Source: Candidatus Aenigmatarchaeota archaeon (GTDB taxonomy: Archaea > Aenigmatarchaeota > Aenigmatarchaeia > Aenigmatarchaeales > Aenigmatarchaeaceae). Taken from it: a stretch of DNA of 32,666 nt. The notes below the pieces were generated by a model. The model saw only the letters and a list, made by a program, of their open reading frames with translations, was not told the origin of the DNA and did not search any database. Below are positions 1 to 8,983 of the stretch, one piece after another. The position numbers and the translations under genes were made by a program. The stretch covers positions 1-32,666 of the forward strand of contig JAGGXH010000001.1 of NCBI GenBank assembly GCA_021163145.1. Direction: 5' to 3'. Each line of letters begins with the position of its first letter. Within the stretch, counting starts at the first letter, position 1.

Positions 1-397
1 ACTTGATATAATGTGCCATCTGTTCAAAATTAGAATGTCCTACACTATCATAGAAGCATGCAGGACTCCAAAAATGACCTTTCTGAAATGATCTGTTTCT
101 TAACCATGGGTTTTCTCTAAATAATTCATAAGATGATCTTCCCTTGAATAACTGAACAGCCTGTGAAATACTGTGTTTATGTCCAATATCAACTAACATA
201 TGAACATGATCAAGTCCAAATGATAATTCAAGTATTCTAAATCCATATTTCTCTGCTGTTTTCTGAAAACTCTTCAAACAGCATCTTTTTATTTTAGGAA
301 AATAAAATATTTTATGTCTATACTTTGGAATAAAGCATAGATGAAACACTGCTCTTCCAATTGAAGAGCTTGAGTGTTTATAGCTAACGCTATACAT
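1..397 (-). mobile_element. tnpA: IS200/IS605-family Y1 (HUH) transposase TnpA, 3' end truncated by window edge
   Basis: Translated minus strand from ATG at 395-397: MYSVSYKHSSSSIGRAVFHLCFIPKYRHKIFYFPKIKRCC...FGLDHVHMLVDIGHKHSISQAVQLFKGRSSYELF...FWSPACFYDSVGHSNFEQMAHYIK. HUH motif (HVH) and the helix with the candidate catalytic Tyr (HYIK) are present. Not in the ORF track because it runs off the edge. Confidence 0.9.
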
Positions 398-409
398 ATT
401 ATCAACTCC

Positions 410-452
410 AGCAGCAGTCTTCCTTGGCAGATAAATCTGCGTGACTGCTGCT
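410..452. repeat. imperfect hairpin just upstream of tnpA
   Basis: Arms AGCAGCAGTC (410-419) and GACTGCTGCT (443-452), with inner stem GCAGAT/ATCTGC (427-432/435-440). Confidence 0.8.
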
Positions 453-502
453 ATTATTTTCTATGTGGACATTGATAGAAAAGAATTATGCAGAATATGA
501 AT

Positions 503-523
503 CCACTGCCTAAAGGCAAGTGG
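503..523. repeat. probable IS200/IS605 left-end recognition hairpin
   Basis: CCACTGCC TAAA GGCAAGTGG: stem with one bulged A, on the 5' side of the minus-strand tnpA, as expected for a TnpA left-end hairpin. Confidence 0.65.
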
Positions 524-606
524 AATTAAAGTTTAAATATTTTGAAAAAATTTATAAAAATATAAACTGGAATATAATGTCTAAAAAACTATTATATCTC
601 TACAAA

Positions 607-2034
607 TCACTTTAATTTTAAGAACAATCTTGCAAGATCAGAATCATGTTTTTCAAAAACTTTTAGAAATTTAAGTAAAAACACGTAAACAACAGATGAT
701 ACTAAAACAAATAGTATTGAATATAATAAATTAAAGCCATAATTACTAATTAAATAAATAAGTAATGCAAATATTATCATTGCAGGAATAGAATTAATTA
801 ATTTCTTTGAAAACAATTGCCCCATTATTTTATATGAACCAATTGATAAAAATATTAAAATTATTATTTGGCTTAAAAAATATGAATAACTTATTCCAAC
901 TGGTCCAAATGCATAATAAAATGGTATAGATAAAATAATAGTCATAAATGATGCAACTGAAATATAAATAAGTCGTAAAACATGTTTACCATATGCATAT
1001 AAAGAAGTTAACAATATTAGATTAATACTAAGCAGCATAAATGCTGGTATCATAAAAGGGAAAAATATGTTTGCATCAATATAAGACAAATTATAAATCT
1101 TTAATATCAATTGTTTTGAAAAAATTATAATGAAGATACAAAGAGGCAACAAAAACAAAGCTATATTTTTTAATGATATTTGGATTATCTTTCTAGCACG
1201 ATTAATTTTATTTCTTGCAAAAAGTTGAGAAAGATAAGGAAGTAGAACACCTGTAACTATCAATGGAATAGATAATATTACTTGTCCAAAGATAATTGAA
1301 ACACCAAATAATCCTGCTTGATTCATATCAAATATACTAAATATTAATATCCCACTTTGTATAAGCAACCACATTGCAGATGAAAAAAATGCAGCAGATA
1401 TACCAAAAGCATAAAATTCTTTTTTAACTGGTAATGTATTTTTTACATTAAAATGTTTATTAAGATAAACTCCAGTAGCCAATATAAATATTATAAACCC
1501 AATTACCCAGCCTGCAAGTGCACCGGTTGCACCAAATCCATATGAAACAAGCATAATTGGAATAATCAATCTAAATATTTGTGAACCAGAATCAGCAATA
1601 AACATAGTTAAAAATTTCTTTAATCCTTGCAACACTCCTTTAAGCACAAGAGTAAGTGATCCAAACACTATCATAAGAGCTAATAATACAAATGCCTGTA
1701 TAATTTCTGGATCAGAATAAACATAAAACGATACTATTGTTAAAATAAATGAAAACAAAACAGATACTATTATAACCTTTTTAAGAGAATATACTATATA
1801 TGTTCTAATTTTATTTTTTCCAACAATTGGTAAAAATCTTGCAAGTGCCTCATTAAATCCAATAGATGTTAGTGGTGAAAGCACAGTAAATAATCCAACT
1901 GATGTCATCATTACACCATATTGTAATGGTGTTAACATTTTTCCAATTATAATATAAAACAAATATCCTATTATTGATATTAATACAATATCTAAAAAAT
2001 AATATCTGAGATCTGAAACCATTTTCTCTTTCAT
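607..2034 (-). CDS. polysaccharide/lipid flippase (MOP/MATE, Wzx-like)
   Basis: 475 aa, multiple hydrophobic segments, oligosaccharide flippase-like N terminus (LISIIGYLFYIIIGKMLTPLQYGVMMTSVGLFTVLSPLTSIGFNEALARFLP). ATGA overlap with upstream gene. Confidence 0.8.
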   Translation of the reverse strand: MKEKMVSDLRYYFLDIVLISIIGYLFYIIIGKMLTPLQYGVMMTSVGLFTVLSPLTSIGFNEALARFLPIVGKNKIRTYIVYSLKKVIIVSVLFSFILTIVSFYVYSDPEIIQAFVLLALMIVFGSLTLVLKGVLQGLKKFLTMFIADSGSQIFRLIIPIMLVSYGFGATGALAGWVIGFIIFILATGVYLNKHFNVKNTLPVKKEFYAFGISAAFFSSAMWLLIQSGILIFSIFDMNQAGLFGVSIIFGQVILSIPLIVTGVLLPYLSQLFARNKINRARKIIQISLKNIALFLLPLCIFIIIFSKQLILKIYNLSYIDANIFFPFMIPAFMLLSINLILLTSLYAYGKHVLRLIYISVASFMTIILSIPFYYAFGPVGISYSYFLSQIIILIFLSIGSYKIMGQLFSKKLINSIPAMIIFALLIYLISNYGFNLLYSILFVLVSSVVYVFLLKFLKVFEKHDSDLARLFLKLK

Positions 2035-2585
2035 TTACTCAGCTCCTTTTCTATAACTTCAAATATATCAAAATAATATTGCCCATGTGGAACATATTTT
2101 TTTGAAAGTTCTGGATCTTTAAGATCTTTTTCCAATTGTTCAATTGAAACAAATTTTACTTTCTCAACTTCTTTATCTTTGAACTTAAGCTTTGATGCAT
2201 CCTCATCAAATCTAAAGAGGTATATATAATCAAATTCCTTGTTGTGATAATTTATCTCATTAACATGCTTCTCGAATTTTCTAATACCAATAAACTTTAA
2301 TTTTGATAAATCAACTTTAATTCCAAGCTCTTCTTCTAATTCTCTGATAGCTGTTTGTTCAGGTGTTTCCCCTGCAGAAATATGACCAGCAGTTGAAATA
2401 TCCCACATTCCTGGCCAATAATCTTTATCTTCTGCTCTTTTTTGTAATAATATTTCTCCTTTTGAATTATATATCCAAATATGAACAGCTGAATGCCATA
2501 ATCCTTGTTCATGTATTTCTTTTTTATTCTTTTGAATACCTGTTTTATTTCCTTGTTCATCTAATACATTTAATAATTCTGCCAT
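2031..2585 (-). CDS. Nudix hydrolase (IDI/YfcD-like)
   Basis: Nudix box GHISAGETPEQTAIRELEEELGI matches GX5EX7REUXEEXGU; N terminus LLNVLDEQGNKTG. Confidence 0.88.
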   Translation of the reverse strand: MAELLNVLDEQGNKTGIQKNKKEIHEQGLWHSAVHIWIYNSKGEILLQKRAEDKDYWPGMWDISTAGHISAGETPEQTAIRELEEELGIKVDLSKLKFIGIRKFEKHVNEINYHNKEFDYIYLFRFDEDASKLKFKDKEVEKVKFVSIEQLEKDLKDPELSKKYVPHGQYYFDIFEVIEKELSK

Positions 2586-3205
2586 TAAATTACCTTGTTT
2601 CTAATTAAAAAATCTTTCACAGCTTCAAATATTTTTTTGTGACCTTCTGCATTTGGATGCAAACCATCGTCAAGCAAAAATTTTTCATAATCAATTTTTA
2701 GCCATTCATCGAATAAATCTAAAAATAAAATTTTTTCTCTGTTGCAAATCTCCTTCATTAAATTATTATATTTTTCTAGACTAGTATTATAAAAATATTC
2801 AGTTGGGCTCCATATTGTTGGAGTTGTTTTTGATTCTACACAAGGTAAATTTCCAATAAATATAATTTCTTTCGTAAATTTTTTACAAATATCTATTATA
2901 TTCTTTATATTATCCTTAAATTTATCTATTGGTATTTCTACACTATTTTCAGTTATATTATTGTATCTTGCATCATTTGCACCTATTCTTACAATAATTA
3001 TATCTGGGTTTCTTGCTTTACATTCAGTATCTATTCTTTCAAATAAACCGGTACTTGTTTCTCCTCCTATACCTAAATTAAAAATACTTGCTTCTTCTTT
3101 AAGATTCAGGAATTTTCTTAACATCCTCACCCAATCATCAAATTCTAAATATATTTCATCTGATACTAAACTATCTCCGAACACACATACCCTCATTTTA
3201 AACAC
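2585..3205 (-). CDS. SGNH/GDSL-type esterase/lipase
   Basis: Block I VFGDSLV, GGETS, block III IVRIGANDAR, block V DGLHPNAEGH. Confidence 0.88.
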   Translation of the reverse strand: MFKMRVCVFGDSLVSDEIYLEFDDWVRMLRKFLNLKEEASIFNLGIGGETSTGLFERIDTECKARNPDIIIVRIGANDARYNNITENSVEIPIDKFKDNIKNIIDICKKFTKEIIFIGNLPCVESKTTPTIWSPTEYFYNTSLEKYNNLMKEICNREKILFLDLFDEWLKIDYEKFLLDDGLHPNAEGHKKIFEAVKDFLIRNKVI

Positions 3206-4096
3206 CTAAAATATCCAATCATTATCAAATATAATTCTTTTTGGAACCAAAAATGGCAAATGATATCCCATAAACATACCAATTTTCATAATCATTTTTG
3301 AAAGGAATATCTTTGGCTCGAAAAATTTTCTTAATTCTTTATTGTATTTTTTCAAATCTGGATAAGTTCTTAATAAAATATTTGCAGATTCAAGCCCCCA
3401 TATAAGGCCTCCACCAGAATGTACTTTGCAAAGACCTGCTGCATCGCCAACAAGTGCAATTTTATCTGAGACATAAAGACCAATTGGAATTTTTGCAGCA
3501 CATATCTTTCCTTGTATCTTATGAACTTTATCAAAATATTTTTTAGCAGTATTAATTTCCTCAATAACTCCATATTCAATTTCATTTGCTCTTGGAAATT
3601 CCCATGCAAATCCATTTTTTAATGGTTTGATATTTATTTGATTTGATTTCTTTTTTCCTTTTTTTCTTATATATATTGCTAATCTTGTTTCTGGAATACT
3701 AAATCTAGAACTAGCACCATATGCACCAACAATAAAATCAAATCCTTTTAGTTTGTCAATTGATTTTACTTCTTTTTTAACAAATTTTACACCAGCTTTT
3801 TTTGCTAAATTTTTAACATATTGATTTAATTTCTTTCGATTTACAACAATTAAATCTGGTTCTACATCTAATATTATTGTCTTCTTTGGAAAATGTATAT
3901 TAATGCAATCAAATTCATTTTCTATTAATGATTTGTTTTTAGGTATATAATCCCATATTCTTTTCGACACTAGTCCAGAACATATATGTTTCCCATGTGT
4001 TTGTCTCTCAAATATTGTTACATTTTCGCCTTTTTTTGTAAGTTTCCACCCTGTATAAAGTCCTATTGTTCCACCACCAATTATTGCAATTTTCAT
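3206..4096 (-). CDS. geranylgeranyl reductase family FAD-dependent oxidoreductase
   Basis: N-terminal Rossmann GGGTIGLYTGWKLTKKG; ALVGDAAGLCKVHSGGGLIWGLESA typical of the GGR family. Confidence 0.82.
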   Translation of the reverse strand: MKIAIIGGGTIGLYTGWKLTKKGENVTIFERQTHGKHICSGLVSKRIWDYIPKNKSLIENEFDCINIHFPKKTIILDVEPDLIVVNRKKLNQYVKNLAKKAGVKFVKKEVKSIDKLKGFDFIVGAYGASSRFSIPETRLAIYIRKKGKKKSNQINIKPLKNGFAWEFPRANEIEYGVIEEINTAKKYFDKVHKIQGKICAAKIPIGLYVSDKIALVGDAAGLCKVHSGGGLIWGLESANILLRTYPDLKKYNKELRKFFEPKIFLSKMIMKIGMFMGYHLPFLVPKRIIFDNDWIF

Positions 4097-4169
4097 AAAA
4101 ACACCATATACTTTAAATATGTATCGTTCAATATAAATATATAGATATAAAAATTACAGTTGATGTGTT

Positions 4170-4475
4170 ATGACTTATTTGGACCCATGGTGCATAGTAG
4201 AACCTGAACCAGATATACCAACACCAACAAAAAAAGATATATATGATTTCCTTAGACCTGAATTAAAAAATATTTATAATCTATTAAATTCTAGAAATAA
4301 TGGTGAAGGATATACGGCAAACCAAATTTCAGAGATGTTAAAAATAGATATTAATAGAGTAAGATCTCATCTTACTTTCTTATATGTTCCTTGTGGCCTT
4401 GTTGAAAAAGAAAAAAATGGGAACAATGTTGTATATTATAAAGTACCCTTGCTTGATAACGAAGAAACTTCTTAA
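4170..4475 (+). CDS. small winged-helix transcriptional regulator
   Basis: EGYTANQISEMLKIDINRVRSHLTFLYVPCGLVEKEKNGNNVVYYKV: ArsR/MarR-like wHTH. Confidence 0.65.
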   Translation: MTYLDPWCIVEPEPDIPTPTKKDIYDFLRPELKNIYNLLNSRNNGEGYTANQISEMLKIDINRVRSHLTFLYVPCGLVEKEKNGNNVVYYKVPLLDNEETS

Positions 4476-4496
4476 AAACCATAAGAAAGCATATTC

Positions 4497-4505
4497 TTTA
4501 AATAT
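4497..4505 (+). promoter_or_regulatory. candidate TATA box of secF
   Basis: TTTAAATAT about 21-29 nt before the ATG at 4526, consistent with a leaderless archaeal transcript. Confidence 0.5.
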
Positions 4506-4525
4506 ATATCATCTAATATAAATTT

Positions 4526-5344
4526 ATGAATTATAGATTGTTATTAGTAATACCTTTATTACTTTTAATAGCTAGTTCTGGAATATTATTTCTAAAATCA
4601 TCATCAGGAACACTTAATCTCGATATTGATTTTAAAGGCGGAACACAATTAACTGCAGAAACAAAAACACAGATAAATGCTAAAAATATAGAAAATATAT
4701 TAAAAGATTATAATGTAAATGTAAGAACTGGAAGAGGATTTAAGTCATATACTTTAATAATAGAATTTGATTCAGATATTAAAGCATCAGATGTTATTGA
4801 AAAGCTTGCTGAAAATGGTTATGATCTAGATTATTCAATACAAACAATATCACCATCTCTTGGAGAATCGTTCTTTAAACAATCTAGAATTGCATTAACA
4901 CTTGCATTTATCTTTATGGGAGTTGTTGTATTTATTTTGTTTAAAAAACCACTACCGTCAATGTATGTAATTCTTGCAGCATTTGCTGATATTGTAGAAG
5001 CTCTTGTTTTTTCACAATTACTTGGAATTAAATTATCATTAGCTACATTTGCAGCTTTGTTATTAACACTAGGTTATTCTGTTGACACAGATATTTTATT
5101 AACAACACGTGTACTTAAAAGAGAAGGAGAACTTAATGAAAAAATAAAAACAGCATTCAATACAGGAATTACTATGTCAACAACAACATTAGCAGCAATG
5201 ACAGCATTATATTTCCTAACAACATCAATTGTAATCAAACAAATTGCATCAATATTATTAATTGCACTGATTGCTGATTTAATTAATACATGGATGATGA
5301 ATGCTGTATTATTAAGATGGTATATGGAGAGGAGAATCAAATGA
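4526..5344 (+). CDS. secF: protein-export membrane protein SecF
   Basis: LDIDFKGGTQL, FILFKKPLPSMYVILAAFADI, LLTLGYSVDTDILLTTRVL. Confidence 0.92.
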   Translation: MNYRLLLVIPLLLLIASSGILFLKSSSGTLNLDIDFKGGTQLTAETKTQINAKNIENILKDYNVNVRTGRGFKSYTLIIEFDSDIKASDVIEKLAENGYDLDYSIQTISPSLGESFFKQSRIALTLAFIFMGVVVFILFKKPLPSMYVILAAFADIVEALVFSQLLGIKLSLATFAALLLTLGYSVDTDILLTTRVLKREGELNEKIKTAFNTGITMSTTTLAAMTALYFLTTSIVIKQIASILLIALIADLINTWMMNAVLLRWYMERRIK

Positions 5345-7005
5345 AAATATTAAAAAATTGGAAAATATTTGTATTAATATTTTTCGTAATTTTAGCAATA
5401 ATCTCAATTATACCAAGTTCAAAGACTGGAGTTATAGTAAGATCTGTTTCATATGATTCTCCATTATATGGAAAAATAAAGGAAGGTGAATACATTACAT
5501 GGATAAATGAAAAAACAATAGAAACACCAGATGATTTTTATGCTTTTTCAAACTTTACTGGAATGTTAAGATTTATGCATAATGGTCAACTTGATCTAGC
5601 AGAAATAAAAACACCTAGTTTAGGTGTTGTTGTAGATAGTGCAGATACATCTAAAATAAAATTAGGAATGGACCTTGTTGGTGGAACACGTGTACTTCTT
5701 AAACCAGAAGGAAAAAATGTTTCTGATGATATAATAGACCAAACAATTGCAACACTGCAAACAAGAATAAATACATATGGTTTAAAAGAAACAAAATTCC
5801 AAAAAGTAAAAGATATTTCTGGAAATTCATATGTTCAAATTGAAATGGCTGGTGGGTCATTAAAAGAAATAGAAGAGCTTTTGTCAAAGCAAGGAAAATT
5901 TGAAGCAAAAATAGAACAAGAAATAAAACTAACAAATAATAAAGGATTATATACACTTGAAGAGAATTATCCTGTTTCAATAATTAATAAGACATTATAC
6001 ATTAATAATAATGCTTATAATATTGGAGATTATTTTAAATTGGAAGGAATTAAATTTGAGTATGCAAATTTAACAAATAATTCAGTAATAATAACACCAA
6101 TTGTGTTTACTAGTAGTGATATAAAATCTGTATGCATGCAAGATCAACCAGGTATTTGTGTATCAAGAATAATGAAAAGAGCAAATAGTTATTCATTTAT
6201 GTTTCAACTATTTATAACACAAAATGCTGCAGAAAGATTTGCAAAATTAACGAAAAACTTAGAAACAATTGTTGATCCTAATACAGGAGAATCATATTTA
6301 GAATCAAAATTATCATTATATCTTGATAATAAATTAATAACAAAATTATCCATATCATCTGAATTAGCAGGAAGAGCATTTACACAACCATCAATCACAG
6401 GTGCAAGACCAACAAAAGAAGAAGCATTAAAAGAAAAATTAATGTTGCAAAGTATATTATCATCAGGAGAATTACCAGTAAAATTAGAAACAATTAGAGT
6501 TGATCAAATATCTCCAATGTTAGGAACAGAATTTGGAAAATCTGCATTATTAGCAGGATTAGTTGCATTAATAGCAGTATCAGGAGTTGTATTTATAAAA
6601 TATAGGAAATTGAAAATAGTAATTCCTATTATAATAACAAGTGTATCAGAGGTTATAATTATTTTAGGAGCTGCATCATGGATAGGATGGACAATTGATT
6701 TAGCTGCAATAGCTGGAATAATTGCAGCTGTTGGAACAGGAGTAGATTCTCAAATAATGATAATAGATGAATTAAGATCTAGTAAAAAAACAGTTTATAC
6801 ATTAAAACAAAGAATAAAAAGAGCATTTTTCATTATCTTTGGTGCAGCATCTACAACAATTGCAGCAATGTTGCCATTAATGTTTATTGGAATTGGTATA
6901 ATGAGAGGATTTGCAATAACAACAACAATTGGCGTTTTAGTTGGTATATTAATTACAAGACCTGCATTTGGACAAATTATTGAAAAAGTTTTAGAAAATA
7001 ATTAA
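5341..7005 (+). CDS. secD: protein-export membrane protein SecD
   Basis: LGMDLVGGTRVLL, AAVGTGVDSQIMIIDELR. The ATG at 5341 gives an ATGA overlap with secF and is preferred over the track start at 5290. Confidence 0.92.
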   Translation: MKILKNWKIFVLIFFVILAIISIIPSSKTGVIVRSVSYDSPLYGKIKEGEYITWINEKTIETPDDFYAFSNFTGMLRFMHNGQLDLAEIKTPSLGVVVDSADTSKIKLGMDLVGGTRVLLKPEGKNVSDDIIDQTIATLQTRINTYGLKETKFQKVKDISGNSYVQIEMAGGSLKEIEELLSKQGKFEAKIEQEIKLTNNKGLYTLEENYPVSIINKTLYINNNAYNIGDYFKLEGIKFEYANLTNNSVIITPIVFTSSDIKSVCMQDQPGICVSRIMKRANSYSFMFQLFITQNAAERFAKLTKNLETIVDPNTGESYLESKLSLYLDNKLITKLSISSELAGRAFTQPSITGARPTKEEALKEKLMLQSILSSGELPVKLETIRVDQISPMLGTEFGKSALLAGLVALIAVSGVVFIKYRKLKIVIPIIITSVSEVIIILGAASWIGWTIDLAAIAGIIAAVGTGVDSQIMIIDELRSSKKTVYTLKQRIKRAFFIIFGAASTTIAAMLPLMFIGIGIMRGFAITTTIGVLVGILITRPAFGQIIEKVLENN

Positions 7006-7008
7006 ATA

Positions 7009-7332
7009 TTACTTCTTTAGCTTCAAAATTGTTTCAGCAATATCTTTGGTTTCATCTAGTGTCTTTATTATTTCTTCTTCAGATGCACCAGTTTGCTCTT
7101 TGATCATATCAATGTCAGCTTGTGTAAATTCTTGTGCTTCTTTTTCAGAAATATCCCCCATTATTTGAAATGTATCTTTACCTTGCATACTTATTTTTGT
7201 AACATGAGGGTTTGAAACAACTATATTTTTATCTGGTGTCTTTATTATAACTTCTGTTGCATCTATATTTTCTGTCTTAATACCCATTTGCTTCATCATC
7301 TTTTCCATTTGCTTAGCTCCAAGATTAAACAT
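7009..7332 (-). CDS. nac: nascent polypeptide-associated complex protein (alpha-NAC), NAC plus UBA
   Basis: MGIKTENIDATEVIIKTPDKNIVVSNPHVTKISMQGKDTFQIMGD followed by UBA-like TQADIDMIKEQTGASEEEIIKTL. Confidence 0.92.
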   Translation of the reverse strand: MFNLGAKQMEKMMKQMGIKTENIDATEVIIKTPDKNIVVSNPHVTKISMQGKDTFQIMGDISEKEAQEFTQADIDMIKEQTGASEEEIIKTLDETKDIAETILKLKK

Positions 7333-7439
7333 ACTATCAATTACTATCTAATATTTATAAAATTAATTATCTATACATTAGAAATTTTCTTCCATAAGGG
7401 TAAAAACAGTTTATAATTCATATTTTCATGAAGTAAATT

Positions 7440-8624
7440 ATGTTTTACATATTAGCATCAATGTTATTAGGGGTTATTATAGGTGTAATTGCTGGATTAT
7501 GTCCTGGTATACATCCAAATACATTTGCAACAATAACATTACCATTACTTGCAGCAACCAATCCACTTTATGCATCTATATTTTTATTATCATCAACAGT
7601 TGTAAACTCATTTGTTTCAACTGTACCATCAATATTATTAGGTGCACCAGAAGATACAGATATCTTAGGAGTATTGCCTGGGCACAAAATGTTAATAAAA
7701 GGTAGAGGATATGAAGCAATTAGACTAACTGTTGTAGGTAGTATTGGAGGTGCAATTTTTTCTATAATATCATTACCAATATTTTATTTTATAATTCCAT
7801 TTCTATATAACACCATAAAACCATTTATCTCGATAATATTATTATTAATTGTAAGCTATATGATCTACATAGAAAAAGGATTTAAAAAGAAAGCATTTTC
7901 TCTTTTTATTTTTATTTTATCAGGTATTCTTGGAATTATAACACTAAATTTTTCAAATAAATTGATATTTCCATTATTATCTGGTCTCTTTGGTTTACCA
8001 CTGTTAATATTAGCAGTTTTTACTAAAACAAAATTTCCAGAAAAATTTACATTCAAATATGAAAAATTCAATTTTAGAAGAATATCATTAAATTCAATTA
8101 TTGGAAGCTTATCTGGTATAATAACTGGGTTATTACCAGGTATAGGAGCTGCACAAGCAACATTAATGACACAACAAGCAACAAAGTCAAAAAATGATAA
8201 AGATTTTCTAATGGCACTTGGTGCAGTAACAACTGCAAATGTTATTTATTCTATATTAGCTTTATGGTTAATTGGAAAAGGTAGATCAGGCATAGCAGTT
8301 GCAATATCAGAATTAATAAACATAAATATTAATTATGTGCTCCTATTTCTTTGTATTATAATCATTAGTTCTGGAATAGCAGCATATCTAACTTTAAGGA
8401 TAACAAAGCATGTAATGAACATATTGAAGAAAATTAATTATTCTTTATTAAATATATCAATAATTATCATGATATTTATAATAGGGTTTTTGTTTTCTGG
8501 AATAATTGGATTATATGTATTAATTATTGCTATGTTTATTGGGCTAATACCAAATTACGCAAATGTAAAAAGAACACATTGCATGGGATGTCTTATTATG
8601 ATAGTTTTAAGTAATTTGATATAA
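7440..8624 (+). CDS. TctA-like (DUF112-type) multispanning permease
   Basis: GLCPGIHPNTFATITLPL and the second-half repeat GLLPGIGAAQATLMTQQ. Confidence 0.75.
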   Translation: MFYILASMLLGVIIGVIAGLCPGIHPNTFATITLPLLAATNPLYASIFLLSSTVVNSFVSTVPSILLGAPEDTDILGVLPGHKMLIKGRGYEAIRLTVVGSIGGAIFSIISLPIFYFIIPFLYNTIKPFISIILLLIVSYMIYIEKGFKKKAFSLFIFILSGILGIITLNFSNKLIFPLLSGLFGLPLLILAVFTKTKFPEKFTFKYEKFNFRRISLNSIIGSLSGIITGLLPGIGAAQATLMTQQATKSKNDKDFLMALGAVTTANVIYSILALWLIGKGRSGIAVAISELINININYVLLFLCIIIISSGIAAYLTLRITKHVMNILKKINYSLLNISIIIMIFIIGFLFSGIIGLYVLIIAMFIGLIPNYANVKRTHCMGCLIMIVLSNLI

Positions 8625-8664
8625 GTTTAAAAATTTTATTGTCAATTAAATAAAAGGTGAAAAT

Positions 8665-8982
8665 ATGGAAGCAAATATATGTGAAGAATTTTGGCAAAAA
8701 GTATATGAAATAAATAACAGAATATGGATAACTGCAAAATTCCCAAAACACATTGGGTGCTGGGAACTGTATCATAGTACAAAATCTTATCATATTCAAG
8801 GAACTTATCATAGCTTACTTGAATTAATTGAAGAATGTAAAAAATTAAATTGTAGAAATATTGAAATTGGTTATAATGGAAATTATTTTGAATTAAAAGA
8901 AATTAAAAAATCTATAATAGGTATTAAAAGAAGCATAATTTTATCAGACATATATATAGAACCTGCGTTATATCATGAATAA
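8665..8982 (+). CDS. hypothetical protein (105 aa)
   Basis: ORF preceded by AAAGGTGAAA (SD-like); no recognisable family. Confidence 0.65.
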   Translation: MEANICEEFWQKVYEINNRIWITAKFPKHIGCWELYHSTKSYHIQGTYHSLLELIEECKKLNCRNIEIGYNGNYFELKEIKKSIIGIKRSIILSDIYIEPALYHE

Positions 8983-8983
8983 A

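Noticed and set aside
5290-5340. ORF-track N-terminal extension of SecD
   Set aside because: It lies inside secF in another frame; the ATGA-overlap start at 5341 is more plausible.
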